DNA of 64,000 bases, taken from NCBI RefSeq assembly GCF_025460765.1, contig NZ_JAMWEG010000003.1, positions 62,001 to 126,000 on the forward strand, in the 5' to 3' direction. The position numbers and the translations under genes were made by a program. The notes beneath the pieces are model-generated. The model made no database searches. It saw nothing but the letters and a program-made list of their open reading frames with translations, and had not been told where the DNA came from. This document shows, piece after piece, positions 7,707-16,259 of this stretch (the stretch's first letter is position 1; every line of letters starts with the position of its first letter). The stretch comes from Micromonospora sp. MA102. Its GTDB lineage: Bacteria > Actinomycetota > Actinomycetes > Mycobacteriales > Micromonosporaceae.

Positions 7707-10700
7707 CCTGCCCGGTGTGTGGAACCGTCGCCGTGCCCGGCGCGCGGTTCTGCCACAACTGTGGAGCCGCCCTGCCGGCCGCCGCCTCGCTGCCCGCCGC
7801 CGAGCGGCGGGTCGTCACCGTGCTCTTCGGCGACCTCTCCGACTTCACCTCCTGGTCGGAGGACCTCGACCCGGAACGGGTCGGCGCCGTCACGGACCGG
7901 GTGCTGGCCGCCCTGGCGGGCGCGGTCAAGACCTTCGGCGGGCACGTCGACAAGCTGACCGGCGACGGGATCATGGCGGTCTTCGGCGCGCCGGTGGCGC
8001 ACGAGGACGACGCCGAGCGCGCCGTCCGGGCCGCGCTCTCCATGCAGCGGGCGGTCCGCCGGGTGCTCGACGACGAGCGGGGCGGGGGCGCGCCGCTCGG
8101 CCTGCGGGTCGGCCTGAACACCGGCGACGTCATCGCCGGCATCCAGGCCGCGATCGAGTACACGGTCATCGGCGACACCGTGAACACCGCCGCCCGGCTC
8201 GCCGACGCCGCCGCCGTCGGCGCGGTCTACGCGGGCGGGCGCACCTCCGCCGCCACCCGGCACGTCGCCTCCTGGCGGGCGCTGCGCCCGCTGCGGCTCA
8301 AGGGCAAGCGTGAGCCGGTCGAGGCGTACGAGCTGCTCGGCCTGCTGGACGCGCCGGGCACCAGGTCGGGCCTCGGCGACGAGGCGCCCTTCGTGGGCCG
8401 GGAGACCGAGATCGGCCGGGTCGCCGGCCGGCTGGCCGAGGTGATCGACCGGGGTGAGCCCCGGGTGCTGCTGATGACCGCCGAGGCGGGGATCGGCAAG
8501 TCCCGGTTCGCCGCCGAGGTGGAACGCCTCGCCGCCGGCTACGACGTCGGCGCCGGCCGGTACGCCGCCCACACCGGCGCCCGGGTGCTCTCCGTGCGCT
8601 GCGCCGCGTTCGGCGAGCGGCGCCGCCTCGCCCCCCTCGCCGACCTGGTCCGGGCCGCGGTCGGCCTGCCCAACGACGCCGCCACGGCGCTCACCCGGCC
8701 GGCCGTCGAGGAGCGGCTGCGCCGGCTCGGGCAGCGCCTCGGCCGGCTCCCCGGCGACCCGCCCCCGCTCGCCGTGGACCAGCTCCTGGCCCTGCTCGGG
8801 TACGCCGAACTCCCCGCCGCCACCGAGAACGGCGAGTGGAACGCCGCCTCCCCGCCGCCGGACGCCGAGGCCGTGCCCAACGCGGTCGCCGAGCTGCTCA
8901 GCGCGCTCGCCCTGGAGGCGCCGCTGGTGATCGTGGTGGACGACCTGCACGACGCCACCGCCGAGACGATCAAGGCGCTCGCGCTGACCCTCAACCGGCT
9001 CAGCGGCCCGGTGCTGGTGCTGCTGCTCGGCCGGCCCGAGCTGGTGCGGACCGCCGGCGCGCTGACCCGCGTCGCGGACGCCGAGGTGCACGCGCTGCCC
9101 CCGCTGCGCGGCGCGGACGCCTCCCGGCTGCTCACCAGCTATCTGAGCGGCGGCAAGCTGTCCACGGCCGACGCCGACCGGCTGCTCGCCACCGCCCAGG
9201 GCAACCCGTTCTACCTGGCCGAGCTGGTCACCCTGCTGATGGAGCGCGGGGCGCTGACCGCCGGCCCGGGGCGGGACGCCAACGTCGGCTGGCGGCTCGC
9301 GCCCGGCTCGCTGGGCAGCCGGCTGCTCTCCCGCGACCTGGCCGCCGTGCTCGCCGCGCGTATCGACGCCCTGCCGCCGGACGCCCGCTCGGTGTTGCGG
9401 GACGCCGCGGTGGTCGGCGACATCGTGCCCGACGGCGCGCTGGAGGCGCTGCGCGAGCAGCGCGTCGGGCGGGACGGCCGGCCGGCCGCGGTGGCCGCGG
9501 TCGAGCTGGAGCGGGCCGTGGAGGAGCTGCTGCAACGCCGCATGCTGCACCGCACCCGCACCGGGTTCGCCTTCGCGACCCCGCTCATGCGGGAGGCCGC
9601 GTACGCCGGGGTGAGCAAGGCCGAGCTGGCCGAGCGGCACGCCGCACTGGCCCGCTGGGCGGCACCGGAGAACGCCGACGGCACCACGACGGCGCCCGGC
9701 GGGTTCACCGAGTCCGCCCGGGACGACTTCGTCGCGCAGCACGTCGAGCGGGCCGCCGCGCTAGCCGACGCGGTCAAGCTCCGCCCGGACGCGCCGGCCC
9801 GGGCGGTGGCCCCGCTGGGCGTGGCCGCGCTGTGCCGGTCCGCCCGCCGCGCACTGCGGTCCGGGGAGCCGGCGATGGCCGTCGAGTACGCCGAACGCGC
9901 CGCCGAGCTGGCCCGCGACGGGGTGCCGCTGGCCGACCAGGTGGTGCACGCCCGGGCGCTGCTCCAGATCGGTCGCCCGGCCGACGCGCTCGCCTTCGCC
10001 GAGAAGATCGCCGCGAACGCCGGGGACGCGGCGGCCACCCGGACCAGCGCCCTCCTGCTGGCCGGGCAGGCCCACCAGACGCTGGGCGACGCCACCCGCG
10101 CCGAGCGGAGCTGGCAGGAGGCGTTGCAGGTGGCCACGGAGGCAAAGCTGCCGACCATGCGCGCCTCGGCGATGCGCCGGCTCGGCATGGCCGACTTCAT
10201 CGCCGGCCGGCTGGGCCAGGCGAGCAGCCGCCTCGCGGCCTCCTACCAGGTCAGCCTCGCCGCGAAGGACCCGCGCGGGCAGGCCTGGTCGTTGCAGAAC
10301 CTGGCCTGGGTCACCACGACCCGGGGCGACTTCGCCGGCACCGACGCGGTGCTCGGCCGGGCCGCCCGGCTCTTCGCCGAGCTGAAGGACCCGTACGGGC
10401 GGGCCTGGCTGCGCGGCACCACCGCGTTCGCGCGGCTGCTCGCCGGCCGGCTCCGCGAGGCGTGCCGGATGGCGCAGGTGTTCCTGCCGTTCGGCGAGCG
10501 GGTCGGCGAGGCGTGGGCGGTGGGCACGCTGCGCGCCGTCGAGGCGTACGCCACCGCCGAGCTGGGCGAGCTGGGCGAGGCGGACCGGGCGGCGCGCCGG
10601 GCGTACCGGGAGTTCGCCGAGGTCGGCGACGACTGGGGCCAGGGCTTCGCACTGGTGGTGCGCGGCGTGGTGGCGCGCGGGCTGGGCGAGCCGGAGCACG

Positions 10701-11284
10701 CCGCCGACCTGCTCACCGACGCTCTCGGGTACGCCGACCGCACCGCGCATCCGCTGCTCACCGGGATGGCCGGGACACTGCGCGGCTTCGTGGCGCTGGA
10801 CATGGGCGACGCCGCGACGGCCGAGCGGGAGGCCCGGTCGGTGCTGACCACTGTGGAGCCGCACAACCCGCAGGCCCCCGCCCAGGTGGCGCCCCGGGTG
10901 CTGCTCGCCATGGCCCGGCTCGCGGCCGGCGACGCGGCCACCGCGGTGGGGCTGCTCGCCCCGGTGGCCACGACCGCCGCCAACACCCCGTCGCTGCTGT
11001 TCTCCCGCCGCCAGACCATGGCCCGGTACGCGTCCGCGCTGCTCGGCCACGGCCAGCGCGAGCAGGCGCTGGACTGGGCGCAGCGGGCCGTGTCGGCGCC
11101 GGCCGAGGACGTGCGCAGCCAGGTCATCGCGCGGATGGTGCTGGCCGAGGCGTTCGAAGCCTGCGGTCGCCCGGCCGAGGCGCTGGCCAGCGCCGAGGAG
11201 GCGGTGCGGCTGGCGTACGCCACCGAGCAGCGCAGTGAGCGGGCCGCCGCCGACGCGCTCCGCGTCCGCCTCGCCGCGCACTGA
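7703..11284 (+). CDS. Zinc-ribbon class III adenylate cyclase fused to AAA-type ATPase and TPR-like domain
   Basis: 1193 residues. Domains: a zinc ribbon (C3, C6, C17, C20); a class III nucleotidyl cyclase domain, about residues 33-195, with LFGDLSDFT and TGDGIMAVFG metal-site aspartates, VDKLTGDG lysine and GDTVNTAARLA (Asp plus Asn/Arg), the pattern of ATP-using cyclases; a STAND-type NTPase beginning FVGRETEIGRV with P-loop AEAGIGKSR (about residue 265) and VIVVDDLHD; and about 550 residues of helical, TPR-like repeats. Such fusions are thought to be signal-gated cyclases or regulators. The GTG start at 7703 overlaps the MBL stop by 4 bp. It lies upstream of a kinase and, farther off, of crp, a plausible cAMP receptor. 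Confidence 0.9.
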   Translation: MTCPVCGTVAVPGARFCHNCGAALPAAASLPAAERRVVTVLFGDLSDFTSWSEDLDPERVGAVTDRVLAALAGAVKTFGGHVDKLTGDGIMAVFGAPVAHEDDAERAVRAALSMQRAVRRVLDDERGGGAPLGLRVGLNTGDVIAGIQAAIEYTVIGDTVNTAARLADAAAVGAVYAGGRTSAATRHVASWRALRPLRLKGKREPVEAYELLGLLDAPGTRSGLGDEAPFVGRETEIGRVAGRLAEVIDRGEPRVLLMTAEAGIGKSRFAAEVERLAAGYDVGAGRYAAHTGARVLSVRCAAFGERRRLAPLADLVRAAVGLPNDAATALTRPAVEERLRRLGQRLGRLPGDPPPLAVDQLLALLGYAELPAATENGEWNAASPPPDAEAVPNAVAELLSALALEAPLVIVVDDLHDATAETIKALALTLNRLSGPVLVLLLGRPELVRTAGALTRVADAEVHALPPLRGADASRLLTSYLSGGKLSTADADRLLATAQGNPFYLAELVTLLMERGALTAGPGRDANVGWRLAPGSLGSRLLSRDLAAVLAARIDALPPDARSVLRDAAVVGDIVPDGALEALREQRVGRDGRPAAVAAVELERAVEELLQRRMLHRTRTGFAFATPLMREAAYAGVSKAELAERHAALARWAAPENADGTTTAPGGFTESARDDFVAQHVERAAALADAVKLRPDAPARAVAPLGVAALCRSARRALRSGEPAMAVEYAERAAELARDGVPLADQVVHARALLQIGRPADALAFAEKIAANAGDAAATRTSALLLAGQAHQTLGDATRAERSWQEALQVATEAKLPTMRASAMRRLGMADFIAGRLGQASSRLAASYQVSLAAKDPRGQAWSLQNLAWVTTTRGDFAGTDAVLGRAARLFAELKDPYGRAWLRGTTAFARLLAGRLREACRMAQVFLPFGERVGEAWAVGTLRAVEAYATAELGELGEADRAARRAYREFAEVGDDWGQGFALVVRGVVARGLGEPEHAADLLTDALGYADRTAHPLLTGMAGTLRGFVALDMGDAATAEREARSVLTTVEPHNPQAPAQVAPRVLLAMARLAAGDAATAVGLLAPVATTAANTPSLLFSRRQTMARYASALLGHGQREQALDWAQRAVSAPAEDVRSQVIARMVLAEAFEACGRPAEALASAEEAVRLAYATEQRSERAAADALRVRLAAH

Positions 11285-11390
11285 TCCCCGCCCGGTTCTA
11301 CCGGTTCCGGGGATGTGCCCGTCGGAGGGGGCGGTTAGCGTGGGGGCGTGCGGGCCGTCCACGCCGACGGCCACGGTTGGGGGAGGGACG

Positions 11391-11873
11391 ATGAGGCTGC
11401 CGCGCTCCGGCGCCGGCTGGACGATCGCGGTCTTCGGGCTTCTGGCGCTGCTGCTCGGCGCGCTGGGGCTGATCTGGCCGGAGACCCAGCTCCGCCTGCT
11501 CGGCTTCGAGGTGCCGGCCGAGCGTGCCCCGGGTGACTACACCGGCACGTTCCTCACGGCGTCCTCGATGGCCTCGTTCAACATGGGGGTCTACTACCTG
11601 CTCGCCGTGGCGACCGAGTGGCGGCCGTTCTACCGGTTCACCGTCTGGTTCCGGCTGGTCACGTTCACCGTCTTCAGCATCGCGGTGCTCTCCGACGTCG
11701 CCCCGGACCGGTTCTTCGGGGTCGCGGCCTGGGAGGGCCTGGGCGCGGTCGCGACGGCCGTCGGCCTGTGGTGGGACGCCCGCCGGGCGGCCGCCGGGCC
11801 GGGCCGGCCGGCAGCCGGGGACGACACCGCTCCGGGTCCGGGCCCGGTTCCGGCGACCGACGCGGTGCGCTGA
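11391..11873 (+). CDS. Four-helix integral membrane protein, unknown function
   Basis: 160 residues with about four membrane helices: WTIAVFGLLALLLGALGLIW near the N-terminus, ASMASFNMGVYYLLAVA, FTVWFRLVTFTVFSIAVLSD, and WEGLGAVATAVGLWW. A Pro/Gly/Ala-rich cytoplasmic tail follows. The layout resembles small DoxX- or DUF4345-like membrane proteins, but I cannot name the family. ATG 11391 is preceded by GGGAGGGAC and, 50 bp up, by a TAGCGT box. It stands between the cyclase and the kinase genes on the same strand. Confidence 0.75.
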   Translation: MRLPRSGAGWTIAVFGLLALLLGALGLIWPETQLRLLGFEVPAERAPGDYTGTFLTASSMASFNMGVYYLLAVATEWRPFYRFTVWFRLVTFTVFSIAVLSDVAPDRFFGVAAWEGLGAVATAVGLWWDARRAAAGPGRPAAGDDTAPGPGPVPATDAVR

Positions 11874-11891
11874 GCGACCGGGACCGTTGGG

Positions 11892-11897
11892 TATTTT
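11892..11897 (+). promoter_or_regulatory. -10 box of leaderless kinase gene
   Basis: TATTTT, 6 nt before GTG 11904; no Shine-Dalgarno is present. Confidence 0.5.
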
Positions 11898-11903
11898 CGA
11901 GTC

Positions 11904-13412
11904 GTGACCGAGACCCCGCCCGGCGCCCTGCGGCTGCCCATCGTGCCCGGTCTGACCGACCTGGAGGTCTTCGCCCGGGGCGGCTACGCCACCGTCTACC
12001 GGGCCACCCAGATCTCGGTGGGGCGCGAGGTCGCGGTCAAGGTGGAGAACCGCACGCTGGACAGCGATCGGGACCAGGCGCGTTTCCTGCGCGAGGCGCG
12101 GGCCGCCGGCAAGATGTCCTCCCACCCGCACGTGGTGGACCTCTTCGACGTCGGGGTCACCGTCGACCAGCACCCCTACCTGATCATGGAGCTCTGCGAC
12201 GGCTCGTACGCGGAGCGGATGCGCCGGTGCCCGTTGGGCGCGGTCGAGGCCCGCGACCTCGGCGTGAAGATCGCCGACGCGCTGGCCCACTCACACGCGG
12301 CCGGGGTGCTGCACCGGGACGTCAAGCCGGCCAACATCCTCTACTCGCACTTCAATCCGGCCGTGCTGGCCGACTTCGGGCTGGCGGTGCTGGCCGAGGT
12401 GCGCGACGCCTCGGTCACCCTCGAGGTGCTTACCCCGGCCTACGCGCCGCCGGAGATGTTCAGCCACAGCCCGCCCAGCCCGGCCGTCGACGTCTACGCG
12501 CTCTGCGCCACCCTCTACGCGGTGATGCACGGCCGCCCGCCGCGTTGGCAGTCCGAGCGCAACCCGAGCCTGGTCACCGTGCTGGAGATGTTCCAGCAGC
12601 CGATCCCCGGCCTGCCCGGGGTGCCCGACGAGCTGATCGACGTGCTGCGGCTGGGCATGGCCAACGACCCGGACGAGCGTCCGTCCGCCGTCGAGCTGCG
12701 TGGCCTGCTCGCCTCGCTCCCACTGGATCCGGGGTCGGCGCCGGTGAGCGGCGCGCCCTATCCGGGGGCTCCGGTCAGCGGCGGCCCGACCACCGGCGGC
12801 CACTCGCTGACCCGCACCGGCCAGCCGGGCCCGCGCCCGCCTGCCGAGGACGCCCACCCGACCGTGCCGAGCCGCGGCCGCCGCTGGCCGCGGCGCTGGT
12901 TCCTCGGCGGGGCCGGCGTGCTCGCGCTCGCCGCCTCCGCCGGTGCGGGCGCCTGGCTGGCCGACGGCGCTCCCGCCGTGGTGTCGCCGACGCCGGTGGC
13001 CAGCGGGGCGGTCGAGCCGTCGCGGGTGCCGCCCGGCTGCGCGACGGGCGACGTCCGCCTGCCGGCGGGCGCGCACTGCGCGTCCGAACTGGAGTGTTAC
13101 GGCCCCGTGCGGCTGCGCCGCGACCGGGCCGAGGCGACCCGGGTGCCCTGCGACGGCCGGCACACGTGGGAGAGCTACGCCGAGGGCGACCTGCCGGCCG
13201 CGCTCGTCGGCGCGGGCCACGACGCGGTGGTGGCCGACCCGGCCGTCCAGCAGGTCTGCAGCGTGGGCACGTTCCAGCTGGCGAGCGGCGTGCGACAGGT
13301 GACCGGCTGGAACCTGGAGGTGCTGCCACCGACCGGCACTGAGCGCACCTACCGGTGCCTGGCGGGGCGGGGCGTGGACGCGCTGGCCGTGCCGACCCTC
13401 ACCGGTCGCTGA
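11904..13412 (+). CDS. Membrane Ser/Thr protein kinase with extracellular cysteine-containing domain
   Basis: 502 residues. The kinase domain spans about residues 15-275, with the glycine loop ARGGYATVYRA, VAVKVE lysine, HRDVKPAN catalytic loop, ADFGLA metal loop and APPEMF. HRD is preceded by LHR rather than LHRDLKP of non-RD types, so it is an RD kinase of the Pkn/PASTA-kinase class. A Pro/Gly linker leads to one membrane helix (about 330-350) and an outside domain with cysteines in GCATGD, HCASELECYG, VPCDGRHTWE and QQVCSVG. The VPCD-x-x-HTWE motif resembles septum-formation-type domains. No PASTA repeats are present. Its 3' end overlaps the convergent gene at 13399-13866 by 14 bp. Confidence 0.9.
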   Translation: MTETPPGALRLPIVPGLTDLEVFARGGYATVYRATQISVGREVAVKVENRTLDSDRDQARFLREARAAGKMSSHPHVVDLFDVGVTVDQHPYLIMELCDGSYAERMRRCPLGAVEARDLGVKIADALAHSHAAGVLHRDVKPANILYSHFNPAVLADFGLAVLAEVRDASVTLEVLTPAYAPPEMFSHSPPSPAVDVYALCATLYAVMHGRPPRWQSERNPSLVTVLEMFQQPIPGLPGVPDELIDVLRLGMANDPDERPSAVELRGLLASLPLDPGSAPVSGAPYPGAPVSGGPTTGGHSLTRTGQPGPRPPAEDAHPTVPSRGRRWPRRWFLGGAGVLALAASAGAGAWLADGAPAVVSPTPVASGAVEPSRVPPGCATGDVRLPAGAHCASELECYGPVRLRRDRAEATRVPCDGRHTWESYAEGDLPAALVGAGHDAVVADPAVQQVCSVGTFQLASGVRQVTGWNLEVLPPTGTERTYRCLAGRGVDALAVPTLTGR

Positions 13413-13866
13413 TCCCGTTCGCCGTCCGCTGCTGCCGCACCGCCCGCGGGTCGAGTGCGCCCAGGGTGTCGGCGTCGCCCGGGTAGCCGCCGCCGGACGC
13501 CCGCAGGTCCCGGACCGCCCGCGGGTCGAGCGCCTCCAACGTGTCGGCGTCGCCCGCGTAGCCGTCGGCCGGTGTGCGGAGCTGCCGGACCGCCCGTGGG
13601 TCGATCGCCTCCAGGGTGTCGGCGTCCACCCCGTACGCGGTGGGGGCCGGCCACTCGTCGGGGGACGCGTCGGCGCGGGGAGGAGCCTGCCGGGCGGCGG
13701 TGAGCGTCACCCCGGCGATCATGCCGAGCAGGACGCAGACCAGGGCCAGCACCACTGACAGGATGCCGGCCGGGTGCCACACCACCAACGTCACCAGCGC
13801 CGCAACCGCCGCCACCGACGCGACGACGGCCTTGACCCGCGCATCGGGCTTCGGGAACGAACTCAC
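13399..13866 (-). CDS. Two-helix membrane protein with three tandem 25-residue repeats
   Basis: 155 residues, not recognised. Two membrane helices (about 12-30 and 35-58) are followed by a short linker and three tandem 25-residue repeats, each built on D-A-D-T-L-x-A-[IL]-D-P-R-A-V-R, ending close to the C-terminus. The repeats probably face the cytoplasm because the helix hairpin has positive residues outside it (PKPDARVK and TAARQAPPR). GTG 13866 is the start. The last 14 bp overlap the end of the kinase gene on the other strand. Short repeats ending in basic residues next to a kinase gene could be a docking or phospho-target array, but no Thr/Ser pattern beyond the DADTL threonine supports that. 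Confidence 0.75.
   Translation of the reverse strand: MSSFPKPDARVKAVVASVAAVAALVTLVVWHPAGILSVVLALVCVLLGMIAGVTLTAARQAPPRADASPDEWPAPTAYGVDADTLEAIDPRAVRQLRTPADGYAGDADTLEALDPRAVRDLRASGGGYPGDADTLGALDPRAVRQQRTANGISDR
13411..13635 (-). repeat. Three tandem 75-bp coding repeats
   Basis: Codes for three 25-residue units (Y-x-[VG]-D-A-D-T-L-[EG]-A-[IL]-D-P-R-A-V-R plus a variable linker). High DNA similarity between units suggests recent duplication. Confidence 0.8.
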
Positions 13867-13999
13867 CCGACAAGCATGGCCCAGGCCGTCGAGCTGTCAA
13901 CTGCCGGACCGGCACGGCTGCCCGCCGACCACGCCCGCGGAGCCGACCAGCATCCACTGGGGAGGATGATGAAAGCGTCGATCAATAAGATTCCGTTAC

Positions 14000-14035
14000 G
14001 GGGTACGGCGGGTGATCGGGCACCCGCCGTACCCC
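14000..14035 (-). terminator. Hairpin terminator after the 14066-14779 gene
   Basis: A perfect 15-bp stem (arms 14000-14014 and 14021-14035, GGGGTACGGCGGGTG and its complement) with a 6-base loop, lying 31 bp past the stop codon on the minus strand. A T-rich stretch (TCTTATTGAT) follows on that strand. Confidence 0.8.
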
Positions 14036-14065
14036 GGGCCGCGGACGACGCGAGGGGCGGCCCGG

Positions 14066-14779
14066 TCAGGCGTTCTCTCCGCGGAGCATGTCCCGCAGCA
14101 CGTCGACCAGCTCGGCGGCCTCGGTCAGCTCGTCGCCGGCCGGGCATCCCGCGCGCGCCACCGCCGCCTCCCACAGCACCCGCCCCGGCGTGCCGCCGAT
14201 GAGCCAGCGTCGCACCGCCCGCTGTGCGTCCTCGGGTAGCGACGAACCCCACCGCCAGTTGTCGACGAAGGCGGCGAGCTGCCGGGCGGGCGTGTCACCC
14301 GGCAGCTCGGCGAAGTCCGAGAGGTACTCCTCGACGTCAAGGTCGAGCGCGACGACGGCCTCCAGAACGTCCGGCACCGGGTTGGTGGACGGCCAGGACG
14401 TGAGGGTCCGGCGCCACCACGACCGGACGAACCCGGTGACGGCCGTGCGCTCCTCGGGGGACCAGTGCTGCCAGCTCGCGTGGATCCGCGAGGTCACGTG
14501 GCCCGGCCACCACCAGTCCGCCATCTCCCCGCTCGCGTACGCCGCCAGCAGTCGCGGCACCAGATGCGGCAGCTCGGTCCCGTCGCCCCAGGTGCCGGGG
14601 TTGGACAGGTAGGTGCCGAGCTGCTTCGGGGTGAGCGCGCGCAGCGGCGTACGCCGGAAGAGGTCCACCTCGGCGGGGTCGACGCAGTGGTCGCAGGCCG
14701 TCATGTCGGGCGGCATGGGGTGGTGGGCGAAGACGGCGTAGAGCCGGTCGGTCGCCCGCTCCAGATCGGGCGGCACCAT
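14066..14779 (-). CDS. Conserved hypothetical actinomycete protein
   Basis: 237 residues, soluble, not recognised. It carries a CDHC motif (MTACDHCVDPAEVDLFRRTP, around residue 30), which could be a minimal metal site but lacks a second pair. The rest is helical and rich in tryptophan (MADWWWPGHV, ASWQHWSPEER, SWWRRTLTSWPS, NWRWGSSLPE). Start at ATG 14779 with GGGAGA upstream; the frame stays open to 15145, overlapping the divergent lysozyme gene, but that extension has no start signal. It is monocistronic, closed by a strong hairpin. It could be an immunity-like or regulatory protein; nothing in the context decides. Confidence 0.75.
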   Translation of the reverse strand: MVPPDLERATDRLYAVFAHHPMPPDMTACDHCVDPAEVDLFRRTPLRALTPKQLGTYLSNPGTWGDGTELPHLVPRLLAAYASGEMADWWWPGHVTSRIHASWQHWSPEERTAVTGFVRSWWRRTLTSWPSTNPVPDVLEAVVALDLDVEEYLSDFAELPGDTPARQLAAFVDNWRWGSSLPEDAQRAVRRWLIGGTPGRVLWEAAVARAGCPAGDELTEAAELVDVLRDMLRGENA

Positions 14780-14850
14780 GGCGACAGTCTCCCGGGCCGT
14801 CCCACCGGTGTCGATCGCGATCGGGGCAGTGGGCAGGCGCTTCGGCGGGT

Positions 14851-14856
14851 TAGAGT
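14851..14856 (+). promoter_or_regulatory. Candidate -10 box of the lysozyme gene
   Basis: TAGAGT on the plus strand. A transcript starting about 7 nt later would have a leader of roughly 113 nt that ends in AAAGGAG. Confidence 0.35.
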
Positions 14857-14975
14857 ACGGCGGCACCCCGCTCCCGCCGATCCCCGGCCGGAAGGCGGGG
14901 GCGCTCCGCCGCCGTGATCCGCCCCCCTGGCGAACGGCGGCCCTCGACCTCCCGACAAAGGAGATCTCCACTCCC

Positions 14976-16205
14976 ATGTCTCGAAGAATTATCTCTGTTC
15001 TGATGTCCGCCGGGCTCGCGCTCGGCGCACTCGGCATGGCGCAGCCGGCCAGTGCGGCCGACGCGGCTCCCGACGGTGGTGGCCACGCGAACGCCGGCGT
15101 CAAGCCGGGTGCGCGCACCACCTCGGCGTCCACGAGCGCCGCCATCCCGGCCGGCTACACGATCCGCGGCATCGACGTCTCCAGCCACGACCACAACCTC
15201 GGCCCGATCGACTGGCCGTCCGTGGCGGCCGGTGGCGCCAAGTTCGCGTACGTCAAGGCGACCGAGGGGCAGACGTACCGCAACCCCTACTTCGCCGAGG
15301 ACTACGCGGCGGCCAAGGACGCCGGCCTGCTCGTCGGCGCGTACCACTTCGCCCGCCCGGACGGGCATGACCCGGTCACCGAGGCGAACTTCTTCATCGA
15401 CAACGCCCAGTTCGCCAAGGACAGCCAGACGCTGGTGCCCATGGTGGACATCGAGTGGCCGTACTGGTCCGGCGCGCCGACCTGCTACGGCCTCACCACG
15501 ACGGAGATGTCCGCCTGGATCAAGTCCTTCACCGACCAGGTCAAGGCACGCATCGGCCGGCCGGTGATGATCTACACGAACACCAACTACTGGAACCCGT
15601 GCACCGGCAACAACGCGTCCTTCGGCGCCAACCCGCTGGACATCGCCGGCTACACCACGACCCGCCCGCCCCTGCCGGCCGGCTGGACGACGGAGACCAT
15701 CTGGCAGTACGCCGCCGGTGACCCCAGCACGCCGGGGAGCTACAGCCAGAACGTGTTCAACGGCGACTACTCGGCCCTCACCCGGCTCACCGGCGCCCCG
15801 GCGGTCGCGGCCCCGATCGCCCTCCGGGCCCGGGCCAACAGCCGCTACGTGGTGGCCGAGAGCGCCGGCACGAAGCCGCTGATCGCCAACCGGACCTCGG
15901 TCGGGCTGTGGGAGCAGTTCGACGTGCTCGACGCGGGCGACGGCTTCGTGGCCCTCCGGGCCCGGGCCAACGGCCGGTACGTGGTGGCGGAGAGCGCGGG
16001 CACCAAGCCGCTCATCGCCAACCGCACGTCGGTCGGCGCCTGGGAGAAGTTCACGGTGATCGAGAACTCGGACGGCACCATCAGCCTCCGGGCCAACGCC
16101 AACGGCCGGTACGTGGTGGCGGAGAGCGCGGGCACCCAGCCGCTCATCGCCAACCGCACGTCGATCGGTCCGTGGGAGAAGTTCGACCGGATCGCCACCT
16201 CCTGA
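14976..16205 (+). CDS. Secreted GH25 lysozyme with three C-terminal beta-trefoil-like repeats
   Basis: 409 residues. A signal peptide (MSRRIISVLMSAGLALGALG, cleaved near ASAADA) precedes a short linker and a GH25 muramidase domain (about 60-275): GIDVSSHDHNLGPIDW, FAYVKATEG, YHFARP, and the catalytic pair in MVDIEW. GH25 enzymes cut the muramic acid-glucosamine bond of peptidoglycan. After it come three 44-residue repeats (LRARANSRYVVAES, PLIANRTSVGLWEQF and near-copies), the fascin/ricin-like type expected to bind carbohydrate. ATG 14976 has AAAGGAG upstream. A 17-bp hairpin terminates the gene. Role: cell-wall turnover or attack on other bacteria. Confidence 0.93.
   Translation: MSRRIISVLMSAGLALGALGMAQPASAADAAPDGGGHANAGVKPGARTTSASTSAAIPAGYTIRGIDVSSHDHNLGPIDWPSVAAGGAKFAYVKATEGQTYRNPYFAEDYAAAKDAGLLVGAYHFARPDGHDPVTEANFFIDNAQFAKDSQTLVPMVDIEWPYWSGAPTCYGLTTTEMSAWIKSFTDQVKARIGRPVMIYTNTNYWNPCTGNNASFGANPLDIAGYTTTRPPLPAGWTTETIWQYAAGDPSTPGSYSQNVFNGDYSALTRLTGAPAVAAPIALRARANSRYVVAESAGTKPLIANRTSVGLWEQFDVLDAGDGFVALRARANGRYVVAESAGTKPLIANRTSVGAWEKFTVIENSDGTISLRANANGRYVVAESAGTQPLIANRTSIGPWEKFDRIATS
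15819..16199 (+). repeat. Three tandem 132-bp coding repeats in the lysozyme gene
   Basis: Units begin at 15819, 15951 and 16083, an exact 132-bp period (44 codons). Long stretches of units 2 and 3 are almost base-for-base identical, suggesting recent duplication or gene conversion. Confidence 0.85.
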
Positions 16206-16214
16206 GCCGCGCTG

Positions 16215-16253
16215 CCCGTGCCCGGCGCCCCGACCAGGGGCGCCGGGCACGGG
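16215..16253. terminator. Bidirectional hairpin terminator
   Basis: A perfect 17-bp stem (16215-16231 with 16237-16253) and a 5-base loop between the convergent lysozyme and acyl-CoA dehydrogenase genes. Confidence 0.8.
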
Positions 16254-16259
16254 GGCGTT

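Noticed and set aside
14780..14975. Riboswitch such as c-di-AMP (ydaO type) before the lysozyme gene
   Set aside because: Such elements are known before actinobacterial wall hydrolases, but none of the conserved blocks could be found in this leader.
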